64,000 nucleotides of DNA from Metabacillus bambusae. GTDB taxonomy: Bacteria; Bacillota; Bacilli; Bacillales; Bacillaceae. This document shows, one piece after another, positions 1 to 9,535 of this stretch (position 1 is its first letter; every line of letters begins with the position of its first letter). The stretch lies in contig NZ_JAGDEL010000014.1 of NCBI RefSeq assembly GCF_017497975.1, forward strand, positions 62,001 to 126,000, written 5' to 3'. Position numbers and translations under genes: made by a program. Below the pieces are notes generated by a model. It made no database searches, was not told where the DNA came from, and saw only the letters and a list, made by a program, of their open reading frames with translations.

Positions 1-5
1 ATCAT
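1..5 (-). CDS. Start codon of a gene running off the left edge
   Basis: On the minus strand an ATG lies at 5..3, preceded by AAAAAAGGAGTGAGC, a good ribosome binding site at normal spacing. Only the first codons are inside the window, so the product cannot be named. It directly follows the GH43 remnants and was probably part of the same plant-polysaccharide operon. Confidence 0.5.
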
Positions 6-23
6 GCTCACTCCTTTTTTGAC

Positions 24-984
24 TTATTTTAAATACACTTTTTGCAACCGGTTGTATTCCTCTTGCGTAACAGGAATGATAGAACCATGTCGTGGCTTAA
101 ATGGCATTGAAAAGTCTTTAGGCATTATCCATTTACCTGAAACCAAGTCTGTTGTTTCTAACGGTAAATATCCTCTAAGCCCATATTCATCAATAAATAA
201 ATACCATTTCTCCTCCACATTTGACTTAAACACAATCGGTCCTTCACCACGTTCCATAAATGTTTCTTCTATGTTTCCGTTTAAAAGAGTAAAGCTCTTG
301 TCAAAGAACGAATCTCCTTGTTCCTGTACCACATGCTTCCCTTTACTGAATCTATAAATTTGACCTTGATGTTCAATTACAGTGGTGTCTATTATAGAAT
401 ACCCGTAATCGATGAAGACTTCTGGCTTTGTAAAACGGTAGAAATCCTTTGTCTTCACATAAAACATTCGATGATACCCTTTTTCTTTCCCCCGATCCTT
501 ATCAGACATCATAGAAGCCCAAAAAATAATATATTCTTCTAAGGTTTTATCATAGTGAATTTCAGGGGCCCAAGTACAGCCCGCTTCTGGGGGAGCTAAT
601 TCTACCATTCTTTGTTTAGACCAACTGATCAAGTCTGTGGACTCCCATATCATAATTGATCGACTACCTTCTGTTACTGATCTATGCCAATTTCCATTTC
701 CATGTATTTTAAGATCGGTTGCAACAAGGTAATATTTATCTCCTTCTGGTGACCGAATAACAAATGGATCCCTTACACCCTGTTCACCTAAATTAGATAT
801 AAGGACAGGCTTTCCACCATTTAACTTTTGCTTTAAGTAAAGGCTCATTTCCTTTACTTAAAGCAAAGTAAACCTGTTCACCATCTTGATAATCTTCACC
901 CGTGAAATATACGAATAGATATCCTGCATACTCTTCTTGATTCATCATGTCTTTTAACCTTCCAATCTTTCCAGATATGTGCAC
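24..984 (-). pseudogene. Frameshifted GH43 (arabinanase-like) gene
   Basis: A GH43 five-bladed beta-propeller enzyme, by motif close to arabinan endo-1,5-alpha-L-arabinosidase or arabinofuranosidase relatives. The N-terminal piece (EYAGYLFVYFTGE, then ALSKGNEPL) reads in one frame down to about position 845. The rest (LNGGKPVLISNLGEQGVRDPF, ATDLKIHGNGNWHRS, GCTWAPEIHYD) reads in another frame to the stop at 24. The two parts join naturally across a frameshift near 820-850. The propeller motifs VRDPF and CTWAPEI survive. There is no signal peptide, so the ancestral enzyme was probably intracellular and acted on imported arabino-oligosaccharides. It follows GH88 and another GH43 remnant in the same direction. 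A sequencing error cannot be excluded, but the next remnant is also damaged, which favours real decay. Confidence 0.75.
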
Positions 985-1183
985 TCATCTCTCCTGAAGC
1001 ATGTTTGGTCCAAATTACTTTTTCCTCTGCCGTGGCGAGTCTCTGTATTGTTTTCTCTCTCCGTAACACAATGCGGTTATATTCGGGCACGGATGCTGTG
1101 AAGTAATAATATCCCATCTGTATGCTTGTAAACCCAAGGATCTGCTCGATGATTGGATTATTGAACTGTTCTTTTGTGGCCAT
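965..1183 (-). pseudogene. N-terminal remnant of a second GH43 gene
   Basis: The ATG at 1183 has an AGAAAGGAATTC site upstream. The reading MATKEQFNNPIIEQ is followed by MGYYYFTASVPEYNRI and HASGEMSAHIW, all characteristic of a GH43 N-terminus. Between them the frame shifts: in the alternative frame the DNA reads ADPWVYKHTDG, which carries the expected catalytic-base Asp of blade one. So two offsetting indels occur within about 40 bases. After AHIW the sequence jumps into the start of the next GH43, which indicates deletion of most of this gene. The two GH43 genes are therefore fused by decay, and no active enzyme is expected from this part. Confidence 0.7.
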
Positions 1184-1242
1184 AAGGTAGAATTCCTTTC
1201 TCTTCGCTTTATTTGCAGTATTATCTCGTTTTCATACTCTAA

Positions 1243-2445
1243 TTACCAATATAAATTCCATGATCTACTTAAGCGAACTAGTGCTTCGAAGTAATAATAA
1301 TCTCCCCATAGGTTGCTTTCATCGATTCCCATTCCTCGTGGTTTATTATATACTCCATGAAGAAGAAGACCGTGTTCCTGATCTGATTCAGTAGTTGTAT
1401 AATTTTCTGATAATGATTTTAAAATTGCTAGTGCAGCATGTTCATATAAAACTCTTTCTTCATCTAATATTGGTAAGTGTTTGATCATTTCCAACAAACC
1501 ACATACAGAAGTTGATGCTGCTGAACTATCACGTTCTTGCTCATCTCCCTCAGTAAAGATTAGGTCCCAAAAACATACATGATCCTCGGGTAATCGATTC
1601 AAGAAGTAATTTGTCAGTATTTTACTCAACTCTAGTAAACTAGTATCCTTCGTATATAAGTAATTTAAGGCAAACCCATATATTCCCCATGCTTGCCCTC
1701 GTGACCAGCATGAATCATCACTGTATCCTTGATGGGTTTTACCTACAATAGGCTTACCAGTTACAACATCCATAAAATAGGTATGAAAAGTTGAAGCATC
1801 ATGACGCACTAAATATTTCTTTGCATTTTGAACATGATTTCTCGCTAATGTTGCATAAAGTTTGTCCCCTGTTTCTTCCGTCGCCCAATAAAGTAATGGA
1901 AGATTTAAGTTACAGTCAATAATCATTCTTCCGCTTTCTTCAGGATTACTTAAATCACCCCATGCTTGGAGGATACCCGCTTTTTCATGATATCTCTTTA
2001 TTAGTAAATCTGCTGCTAATAGTGCTGCTCCTTTCGCTTCTTGATTTCCTGTTAGTTTATATGCACTTACACATGATAATGAATATAAAAAGCCTAAATC
2101 ATGTGTATTTGTTTTAATTTGTTTTTCAATCCGTTCTTTAAAGCGCTTTACTTGAATATCTGCAATCCTTTTATATTTATGATCGTTTGTTATTCCATAG
2201 GCTAACCATAGCATTCCAGTCCAAAAACCTTCTGTCCAATCTATATCATCTCCTCTAACTTTTTCATATTTTAAATCCTTTGTAGAGGCAGAAGGAAAGT
2301 CTTCACCAAGACGACTCAAATTTTGATCAATTTTTTTAAGAACGTGTTCTATTGCGTTCTCAACCCAGTCTTTATTCGCTATATCCTCATTATTAAAAAA
2401 TCTTTCGTGATTAATAATACGTTCTTTTTTTATTATGTTAGACAT
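1243..2445 (-). CDS. GH88 unsaturated glucuronyl/galacturonyl hydrolase
   Basis: A 400-residue GH88-type (alpha/alpha)6-barrel protein. Family members remove the unsaturated uronic acid left at the non-reducing end by polysaccharide lyases, using a hydration mechanism. The visible signatures are WTEGFWTGMLWLAY near residue 72, THDLGFLYSLS (the Asp equivalent to the first catalytic Asp of Bacillus UGL), GRMIIDCNLNLPLLYWA (second catalytic Asp), and the SCWSRGQAWGIYG block near residue 245. Length is normal for the family and there is no signal peptide, so it should act on imported oligosaccharides. The nearest Shine-Dalgarno (AAAGGAG) lies about 14 bases from the ATG, a long spacing. It sits upstream of the GH43 remnants and downstream of the GH28-like gene, which suggests pectin or rhamnogalacturonan-derived substrates. 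GH105 is the main alternative family. Confidence 0.85.
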   Translation of the reverse strand: MSNIIKKERIINHERFFNNEDIANKDWVENAIEHVLKKIDQNLSRLGEDFPSASTKDLKYEKVRGDDIDWTEGFWTGMLWLAYGITNDHKYKRIADIQVKRFKERIEKQIKTNTHDLGFLYSLSCVSAYKLTGNQEAKGAALLAADLLIKRYHEKAGILQAWGDLSNPEESGRMIIDCNLNLPLLYWATEETGDKLYATLARNHVQNAKKYLVRHDASTFHTYFMDVVTGKPIVGKTHQGYSDDSCWSRGQAWGIYGFALNYLYTKDTSLLELSKILTNYFLNRLPEDHVCFWDLIFTEGDEQERDSSAASTSVCGLLEMIKHLPILDEERVLYEHAALAILKSLSENYTTTESDQEHGLLLHGVYNKPRGMGIDESNLWGDYYYFEALVRLSRSWNLYW

Positions 2446-2604
2446 GGTCTTATAGAAAACTCCTTTGTTGCTTATAGCAATTTATATATAATATCGACTG
2501 TCTAATTTATTCTATATTGATAAAACTTTCTAATTTAACTAAAGATTCCCTCTTCTACTAAATCAATCCCTTTCAAACTTAAATTTCAGATATAAACTAC
2601 TTAT

Positions 2605-2766
2605 TCACACATAAGTAAGCTCAACATTAGATTTATTTTGGATATTTAATAACTTGTCGAGTTCCTGACTTACTTTTAGTGTCTCCTTTGATGAAATTCC
2701 ATATTTCCTTGCACAATTTTCCATTTCTGTACGTTTCATTTCGATTTTAAAGTTTATTAAAAGCAT
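2605..2766 (-). CDS. Spo0E-like aspartyl-phosphate phosphatase
   Basis: A 53-residue protein of the Spo0E family, small two-helix phosphatases that remove phosphate from Spo0A~P and so hold back sporulation. The signature is visible: an IEMKRTEM helix, CARKYGISS, then the SQELDKLLN motif that carries the catalytic SQxLD. The ORF can be extended by seven residues to 2787, but the in-frame ATG at 2766 has GAAGGGG ten bases upstream, so I chose that start. It is isolated between two pectinolytic genes, on the same strand, and is probably unrelated to them. It is a lineage marker for an endospore-forming Bacillus relative. Confidence 0.8.
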   Translation of the reverse strand: MLLINFKIEMKRTEMENCARKYGISSKETLKVSQELDKLLNIQNKSNVELTYV

Positions 2767-2874
2767 CTTTAGCTTACCCCTTCTCATAAACTATGCCATA
2801 ACCTATATCCTCCGTAGAATTTAATAAATTGAAAATAGTACATATTCAATTTTGACAAATTTATATAAACATTA

Positions 2875-4320
2875 TCATTTTTCAAACTTAATTTTTTTCG
2901 TAAATTCATTGGTAACGATATTGGCTTCATCTCTGTTCGTTACTATTTTTCCATTTATAGATAAGTTTTTAAATGTTACTCCATCTACAATTCTTTCAGT
3001 ATCAAATCCTAGGATGCGTGATGGCTTATCTGTTACCCCACGATAGGCTATATTATCAAAATGAATATTTGATATATTCGAACCTGGTGAGGGATTATAC
3101 TTTTCATTCCAAACTACACGCAAATCAAACAATTGACCGAGTTCAAAATGTTCAACTCTAATATTCTTATAAGTCACATTCCTAACTGTATTTTTGTCCC
3201 CAGCATTTATTGACATAGCCCCCCAATAATCTGATTGAGGTTCATGGTGTTCAAGAATATCAATATTATCGTATAAGATGTTTTCAATCATATCTCCATT
3301 TCCCTGATGGTCACCATGCGTTCCAATCATAAGTGGATGTGCTACATCAGCCCATAATATTGAATTTCTTACGTTAATATTTCTTGCATCTCCATAATAA
3401 GCCCAACGACTTCCGTATATGGCGATACAATCATCTGATGTCCTTAAAAATACATCATCTATATCAATATCAGAACTAGACATCATATCAATACCATCAG
3501 ACCATCCACGAGTGCTAAACGACTTAAAATTAGATATTTTAATATTTTTTGACTTACCGATATAAATACTATAGTGAGGAGGATCAATTGTCATAATTCC
3601 ATCAATATTAATATTTTTTGAAAAGAGAATCCGAATACCCCGAAAGGCAGAGAAGCGTTCAAAATTAGATAAGTAAAGAATACCTCTCCCACAGATCGTA
3701 ACATTTTCTACGGAATCACATACTAAGGAACCAACAACAATAGATCCTCCTTCTAAATACACTGTTTTTCCTGAAGGAATTTTAAAAATTGTTTGCTCTA
3801 TATAGTGCATTCCTTCTCGAAAATATATGATCTCAGGTATCGTACCATCTGTAGAATTAGGCTTCTCGGCTTCAAGTAATAAATCTTCTGGTCGATGAAT
3901 ACCTGGTTCAACAACAAATACATTTGAGCCATCTATATTAGGTCTACTATTCTCGATTGGATTTGCAAATAAATGTAGATTGCGGAACCGTTCTTTATTA
4001 AATTCAACAGATAGTTTACAAGGCTTATCCAAGGAAAAAAGAACAGTATTTCCATTTTGAGAGGAGGTTATATTTTTTGATAATGGTCTTATATCTACCT
4101 CACTAATTTCATTTAAATAATGGCATGTTACTTCAATATCAACTGCGTCATTCATATCAAATGTTACCATTGATGCTTTACGTACATTATGCATGTCAAC
4201 CTTTACTTCATATACGAATAATTCCTGCCACTCCCCGGATATCAATCGAATTCTAACAGAAAAATCATTATTTCCAACCGCTTCCGATGGTACTGGATGA
4301 ATCAATAATTTTTTCTTCAT
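2875..4320 (-). CDS. GH28-like right-handed beta-helix glycosidase
   Basis: A 481-residue pectin-lyase-fold protein resembling GH28 polygalacturonases and rhamnogalacturonan hydrolases. The N-terminal 120 residues form a beta-rich domain. The helix follows, with the diagnostic set GWSDGIDMMSSSDI (catalytic Asp of the NTDG region), RTSDDCIAIYG (the paired Asp), and GTHGDHQG (in place of the usual GHG). Repeated NIxIxN turns continue to about residue 450. There is no signal peptide, which suggests cytoplasmic trimming of imported pectic or plant-wall oligosaccharides together with GH88. The ATG at 4320 follows AGGTGATAAT. Related beta-helix families such as GH49 or GH110 are possible alternatives. 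The SDDCIAIYG motif favours GH28. Confidence 0.7.
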   Translation of the reverse strand: MKKKLLIHPVPSEAVGNNDFSVRIRLISGEWQELFVYEVKVDMHNVRKASMVTFDMNDAVDIEVTCHYLNEISEVDIRPLSKNITSSQNGNTVLFSLDKPCKLSVEFNKERFRNLHLFANPIENSRPNIDGSNVFVVEPGIHRPEDLLLEAEKPNSTDGTIPEIIYFREGMHYIEQTIFKIPSGKTVYLEGGSIVVGSLVCDSVENVTICGRGILYLSNFERFSAFRGIRILFSKNINIDGIMTIDPPHYSIYIGKSKNIKISNFKSFSTRGWSDGIDMMSSSDIDIDDVFLRTSDDCIAIYGSRWAYYGDARNINVRNSILWADVAHPLMIGTHGDHQGNGDMIENILYDNIDILEHHEPQSDYWGAMSINAGDKNTVRNVTYKNIRVEHFELGQLFDLRVVWNEKYNPSPGSNISNIHFDNIAYRGVTDKPSRILGFDTERIVDGVTFKNLSINGKIVTNRDEANIVTNEFTKKIKFEK

Positions 4321-4429
4321 ATTATCACCTATAATTTTTATTAGATAGATATTAAATGACTTCTTAAAATCAATTTCTATGTCTAAAAAAATCGACTATA
4401 ATTCTATTTTGCTTTTGTTACAGAGAAAA

Positions 4430-4454
4430 CTGAAAGAACGGTAAATTCTTTCAG
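4430..4454. repeat. Perfect 9-bp inverted repeat
   Basis: CTGAAAGAA and TTCTTTCAG flank a 7-base loop. On the minus strand it is followed by TTTTC, so it could be a weak terminator or an end of the decayed insertion sequence next to it. It lies upstream of the GH28-like gene. Confidence 0.35.
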
Positions 4455-4632
4455 TCCTCTCGTACCAATCGTACCCAAGCTGCTGGTTTACTATATTAGA
4501 TGGGTATCCGACTCAGCTAGGAAAATATGAATGGAAGAAAAACATATCTTTAATACCCCCCACGAGATCAATTGATAATTTAATTGTAAGTGTTACCAAT
4601 GCAGTCTGATACAACAAAAAATTAACTTTTGT

Positions 4633-5190
4633 ATTGTTTTATTAACTTCTTTACAAATAAAACCTAGAAAAGATATTATTAGTGAAAATGATTTAACCCC
4701 TTCATCATTAGATAACTGGATTAATCAAAGTCAAACAATTTGTTCATTTAAAAAAGGGATGATCAAACACCTGAAGAAAACAAATCAAACTCGAAAAAAA
4801 CATCGATTATTGATAGAGAATGATCTTTTAAAGCAAGCTGCGCTGATAGTAGGAACAAGTAAATGTGATCAAAAATAAAGAGCACAAATAATCGATATTA
4901 AAAATGTGAGAAGTCCTATAGAAGTACCTATTTTTATGGCAATCTAGATGATGAACATAAGTTAAAAAAGATTGGTATGAGTGTATCTAGACGAGGTATT
5001 GGCAGAATCATGAAAGAGAATGGATTAGTCGTTGGCATTACATATAACTATTTGTTGATTTCTATAATCGAGAAATTATAGGTTACAGTACAGGTCCAAA
5101 CAAAGATGAAAAACTTGTCTATCAATTATTATCAACGATTAAAACTGATATAAGGCAAATACAACTTTTTCATATTAGCAGTTTGATTTA
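4633..5190 (+). pseudogene. Decayed IS3-family transposase (orfA + orfB)
   Basis: On the plus strand, 4633..4878 reads as the C-terminal part of an IS3-type OrfA: ENDLTPSSLDNWINQ, then the leucine-zipper end with ENDLLKQAALIVG and a stop. Downstream fragments in shifting frames match OrfB: SVSRRGIGRIMKENGLVV (near 4977-5035), then VDFYNREIIGYSTGPNKD (near 5052-5110) of the DDE integrase core. The start of orfA, the first catalytic Asp region and the DDE C-terminus are missing or unreadable, and no clear terminal repeats remain. It is an old dead insertion sequence. It sits between the pectin genes and the ketone-body operon, marking a past insertion. Confidence 0.75.
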
Positions 5191-5605
5191 ACTATCCATT
5201 AATAACGCTTGTGAATTTACCTTTAAACTGGTGTCTCTATGACCAATTACAATTTGATCAATATAAATAGGTTTCCCTTATATTAATTACTCTAACTCTT
5301 ACTATGAAATAGAAACATTAATCCTACCATCACTGTAAGCGCTTTCATATTAATGATACACCTTAAGAATTTTACTTTTTGCTAGCAAAATTAACTTATT
5401 AATATGAATAAAGTATCTAATATTATCTTTTGAGCACTCTGATTACATTTGTATAATAAACTCATTATATTAGCACTTAAAAAGAGCATATTACATTTTA
5501 CTGATTTTCGCCCCATTGTATAATTGTATTCCTAATCTACTCTAGTAATTTCAAGGAAATTACTAGTCGGAAAATCATAAGTAAGAATATAAATTAAAAT
5601 ACTTT
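5191..5605. other. Gene-free AT-rich stretch
   Basis: After the transposase remnant no ORF with recognisable coding features, RNA gene or repeat was seen until the terminator at 5606. It may include further degraded insertion-sequence DNA. Confidence 0.5.
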
Positions 5606-5633
5606 AACCCCATATTTAAATAAATATGGGGTT
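5606..5633 (-). terminator. Terminator of the scoAB operon
   Basis: AACCCCATATTTA and TAAATATGGGGTT form a near-perfect hairpin with a two-base loop. On the minus strand it runs into a T-rich stretch. It lies about 120 bases after the scoB stop. Confidence 0.8.
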
Positions 5634-5753
5634 AGTTTCTTCTTTGAATTTTGCATATTGGTTATTTAATTAAAGTTAAGTAGCACTCTAAAAATTGGAC
5701 GATTTCATTTAAACCCTCCAAGGGTTTATACTCAAATAAACTGTATGGTAGAG

Positions 5754-6413
5754 TTAATAAGCATCACAAATAACATTCTCTGAAATAATCAACTTTGGTT
5801 CAGTTGAATCAATGATATCCTGAACACTATATCCTTTTGCCACTTCTACTAACTTTATCCCACACTTTGTAACATCTAATACAGCACGATCTGTTATAAT
5901 TCGATCAACTACCCTTTGACCAGTTAGAGGCAAGGAGCACTTTTTCAATATTTTCGGCTGCCCAACCTTATTCACATGTTCCATGATGACAATAATTTTT
6001 TGAGCACCGTGCACTAAATCCATCGCACCACCCATGCCTTTAATCATCTTTCCTGGGATCATCCAGTTTGCTAAGTCACCATTTTCTGAAACTTCCATCC
6101 CACCTAAGATTGCTAGATCAATATGACCTCCACGTATCATGGCAAATGATTCTGCATTACTAAAGAAACTCGCTCCCTTTATCGCTGTCACTGTTTCTTT
6201 TCCAGCATTAATTAAATCAGGATCTACTTCCCCTTTCGTTGGATAAGGACCAATACCTAACAATCCATTCTCTGATTGTAAAACAACGCTTTTTTGTTCA
6301 GAAATATAATTGGCAACCATTGTTGGCATTCCAATTCCTAAATTTACGTAAAACCCATCCTGAATTTCTCTTTCAGCCCTTTTTGCAATTTGTATTCTTA
6401 CGTTATTCGTCAT
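5754..6413 (-). CDS. scoB: 3-oxoacid CoA-transferase subunit B
   Basis: A 219-residue beta subunit of succinyl-CoA:3-ketoacid (acetoacetate) CoA-transferase, class I. It moves CoA between succinyl- or acetyl-CoA and acetoacetate. The catalytic glutamate lies in [12 protein letters not shown], near residue 47. [19 protein letters not shown] and [13 protein letters not shown] are family motifs. The length is typical for a stand-alone subunit. It starts 20 bases after scoA with an AAGGGGG site, so the two subunits are translationally close and form the usual heteromer. The operon ends at the hairpin at 5606. With a thiolase upstream this is a short-chain keto-acid or ketone-body use operon. Confidence 0.93.
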   Translation of the reverse strand: MTNNVRIQIAKRAEREIQDGFYVNLGIGMPTMVANYISEQKSVVLQSENGLLGIGPYPTKGEVDPDLINAGKETVTAIKGASFFSNAESFAMIRGGHIDLAILGGMEVSENGDLANWMIPGKMIKGMGGAMDLVHGAQKIIVIMEHVNKVGQPKILKKCSLPLTGQRVVDRIITDRAVLDVTKCGIKLVEVAKGYSVQDIIDSTEPKLIISENVICDAY

Positions 6414-6433
6414 CCTTTAAGCCCCCTTTATAC

Positions 6434-7126
6434 CTAAGATTGAACAGTAAGACGTTCAATTCGCTTTTCATGTTCACCAACAATCAGTCCTTGCACATAA
6501 ATACTAGGCGTATGAATTCCGTCAGAGTCTAGTTCACCGACTTCGACAATTTCTTCTACCTCAGCGATTGTGATCTTCCCTGCTGTAGCCATTATTGGAT
6601 TAAAGTTTTGAGCGGTTTTTCTGTAAATCACATTGCCCATCTTATCTGCTTTCCAAGCTTTTATTAAACTAAAATCGGCGGTTAGTGCCTCTTCAAGTAA
6701 ATATTCTTTACTATTAAACTCTCTTATTTCTCTTCCTTCAGCAATTGGTGTTCCTACTCCTGCAGGGGTATAAAAAGCAGGAATACCCGCTCCACCAGCA
6801 CGGATTTTTTCTGCTAAAGAACCTTGTGGCGTTAGCTGAACCTCTAATTCTCCACTTAATACTTGTCTCTCAAACTCTTTATTTTCACCAACATAGGATG
6901 AAACCATCTTTTTAATTTGCTTATTTTTTAAAAGTAAGCCGAGACCCCAATCATCTACTCCACAATTATTCGAAATAACCGTTAAATCTTTAACATTACT
7001 TTCACAAAGGGCTTTAATCAGATTCTCTGGTATTCCAACTAGTCCGAACCCTCCAACCATCAGCGTCATCCCGTCTTTTATTTCTTTGACTGCTTCTTCA
7101 AAACTAGTGAATATTTTTTTCATCAT
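6434..7126 (-). CDS. scoA: 3-oxoacid CoA-transferase subunit A
   Basis: A 230-residue alpha subunit of the same class I CoA-transferase. The CoA-transferase motif [13 protein letters not shown] is near residues 25-37. [43 protein letters not shown] and [10 protein letters not shown] follow, all typical. Two ATGs are adjacent (7126 and 7123); AGGAG lies 4 or 7 bases upstream, so the second may be the one used. The gene start overlaps the thiolase stop by a few bases, an operon arrangement that survives although the thiolase itself is broken. Confidence 0.92.
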   Translation of the reverse strand: MMKKIFTSFEEAVKEIKDGMTLMVGGFGLVGIPENLIKALCESNVKDLTVISNNCGVDDWGLGLLLKNKQIKKMVSSYVGENKEFERQVLSGELEVQLTPQGSLAEKIRAGGAGIPAFYTPAGVGTPIAEGREIREFNSKEYLLEEALTADFSLIKAWKADKMGNVIYRKTAQNFNPIMATAGKITIAEVEEIVEVGELDSDGIHTPSIYVQGLIVGEHEKRIERLTVQS

Positions 7127-8326
7127 TGCACTCCTCTCACTTCATAGTTTTCTATAATGGTTGTGATTCCTTGACCACCACCGATACATAATGTTGCTAA
7201 TCCATATGTTCCCTTCCGGCGCTTTAATTCATGAATCAGTGTAGTAAGAATTCTTGCCCCACTTGCACCAATCGGGTGTCCTAAAGCTATTGCTCCTCCA
7301 TTCACATTTAGTTTATCTTGTGAAAATTGAAGCTCCTTCCCAACCGCTAAAGCTTGTGCTGCGAACGCTTCATTTGCTTCAATTAAATCCAAGTCCTTTA
7401 TACTAAGTCCAGCTTTCTCTAATGCTTTTTTCGTTGCTGGTACTGGCCTATCCCCATAACACTTGGGTCAACAGCTGCACTTGCATTAGCGCGAATAGAT
7501 GCTATCGGTTCAACACCTAGTTCTTTTGCTTTACGAAGACTCATCATAAGAACAGCTGCAGCTCCATCATTAATTCCCGAAGCATTGCCAGCCGTAACAC
7601 CACCATCCTTCTTAAAAGCTGTTCTTAACTTCTGTAATTTCTCCACTGTTGTTCCTGGCTTTACATATTCATCTGTATCAAAGTGGATTGGCTCTCCTTT
7701 CCTTTGCGGTATTTCAACTGCTACAATTTCATCCATAAATCGCCCTTCCGTAATTGCTTTATCTGCTTTTTCTTGACTCCAAGCAGCAAATTCGTCCTGC
7801 TCCTGTCGGGTTAATTCATATTGATCACAAATATTTTCTGCCGTGATCCCCATATGATAATCATTAAATGCACACCACAATCCATCATGAATCATACTAT
7901 CAACGAGCTTTTGATCACCCATTCTAAATCCATCTCTAGCCCCCATAGATAAATAGGGTGATTGACTCATATTTTCCATTCCACCTGCAATGACAATTTC
8001 TGCTTCTCCTGATAAAATGGCTTGAGTAGCTAAATGAACAGCCTTTAAGCCTGGCCACAAACTTTATTTAATGTAAAAGCAGAAACATGTTGAGGCAAAC
8101 CTGCATGAATAGCTGATTGTCTAGCTGGATTTTGGCCAAGCCCCGCTTAAAGGACATTCCCCATAATGACTTCATCTATTTGATCTCCATTAATTCCCGC
8201 TTGCTCTATTACAGCTTTAATAACAATTGATCCTAACTGAACTGCACTAATGCTTTTTAAACTTCCACCAAAATGACCAACTGGAGTTCTTAAAGCGCTT
8301 ACAATCACTACTTCATTTTGATCCAT
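7123..8326 (-). pseudogene. Acetyl-CoA acetyltransferase (thiolase) with three lesions
   Basis: The ATG at 8326 begins a biosynthetic/degradative thiolase of about 401 codons. Three lesions interrupt it. First, an in-frame TAA at 8147-8149 where relatives have Gln (GNVLQAGLGQNP). Second, a one-base loss near 8054, just after NKVCG, which carries the acyl-accepting Cys (expected NKVCGSGLK). Third, a one-base loss near 7446 in [12 protein letters not shown]. All three frames otherwise read continuously, including [28 protein letters not shown], and the C-terminal [24 protein letters not shown] and CIGGGQG motifs. The two indels could be assembly errors, but the nonsense base change is harder to explain that way. 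It heads the scoAB operon. Confidence 0.9.
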
Positions 8327-8472
8327 ACTCGAGGTTCCTCCTCTTCTTAGTGCTAATTCTAATTCTGAATTTTCACTATATATTTACTTAATAATTTACA
8401 GCATTCTTACTTATGAGTAAAATGAATAATAGTTATAAAATTTATTACATATTAGAATAAAAGGTGATTTCT

Positions 8473-9348
8473 TTGGAATTGAAGGACCTACGATATTTTA
8501 CTGAAGTAGCAAATTACAGGAGCTTTACAAAGGCAGCTGCAAATACCTATATATCACAGCCAACATTGAGTAAATCGATTAAAAAATTAGAGACTGAGCT
8601 CAAAGTAGAGTTATTTGAGCGCTCTACACGTAAATTAATGCTGACCGATGCAGGAGAAATAGTTTATAAACAGGCAATTAAAATATTAGGTGCAACGGAT
8701 GAACTCTCTACATTACTAGATGATTTAATGAATTTGCCAACTGGAGATATAAAAATAGGTATCCCCCCTTTAATTGGGACACTGTTTTTTCCTACAATAG
8801 CGAAAAACTTTGGAATCCATTATCCAGAGGTTTCATTAGAATTAATTGAACTTGGGGCAAAGAGGATTGAACATTTAGTAGATCAAGGGGAAGTCGATGT
8901 AGGGATTATTGTATTACCTACAGATAAAACTAAATTTAATACTCTTCCTTTTATAAAAGAAGAATTTATGCTTTATACATATAAAAAGCATGTTTTGGCA
9001 GAAAAAAAAGCAGTCAAGCTCCAGCAATTAGCTGAAGAAAACTTTATTCTGTTTAATCGAGAATTTGCATTACATGAACTAGTCATAAATCAATGCCAGC
9101 AAGCCGGCTTTAGCCCAAACATCGTCTATGAGAGCTCCCAATGGGATTTAATAACCGAACTCGTTGGATCTGAATTAGGTATTACTCTTTTACCTAAATC
9201 TATTTTTGCAAAAATGGATCAAAACGCAATTAAAATGATTCCACTATCATCTCCACCTATGTGGGAACTTGGAATTATTACTAAGAAGGACCGTTATCAA
9301 TCATTTGCAGTAAGATCACTACTGCAGTTTGTTACAGAAGTATTTTAG
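8473..9348 (+). CDS. LysR-family transcriptional regulator
   Basis: A 291-residue LysR-type regulator. The winged helix-turn-helix spans residues 1-60 (ELKDLRYFTEVANYRSFTKAA, then the SQPTLSKSIKKLE recognition helix). The periplasmic-binding-like effector domain follows from about residue 88. The frame opens with a GTG at 8464, but that overlaps the AAAAGGTGAT ribosome binding site. The TTG at 8473 gives the usual LysR N-terminus and is chosen. It is divergent from the thiolase-scoAB operon across about 145 bases, the classic position of a LysR activator of a neighbouring pathway, so control of that operon is likely. The effector is unknown. Confidence 0.9.
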   Translation: MELKDLRYFTEVANYRSFTKAAANTYISQPTLSKSIKKLETELKVELFERSTRKLMLTDAGEIVYKQAIKILGATDELSTLLDDLMNLPTGDIKIGIPPLIGTLFFPTIAKNFGIHYPEVSLELIELGAKRIEHLVDQGEVDVGIIVLPTDKTKFNTLPFIKEEFMLYTYKKHVLAEKKAVKLQQLAEENFILFNREFALHELVINQCQQAGFSPNIVYESSQWDLITELVGSELGITLLPKSIFAKMDQNAIKMIPLSSPPMWELGIITKKDRYQSFAVRSLLQFVTEVF

Positions 9349-9535
9349 TAGACAAATATTACCTTTTATTAGAGATACTTGCTCTACTAACTAGAATTAC
9401 TAAACAACATCAATTGGGTAATTATTCTATTTAGCATTGTATTTACGAACTGATATAATAATATAATAATTACAAATCTCATGAATAAAAAAAAAATTTG
9501 GAAACTGACGCACTTGAATTAGGGAGGTCTCATTT

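Noticed and set aside
7123-8326. Two short thiolase genes as separate functional CDSs
   Set aside because: Neither piece contains a complete active site, and the frames join exactly after single-base corrections.
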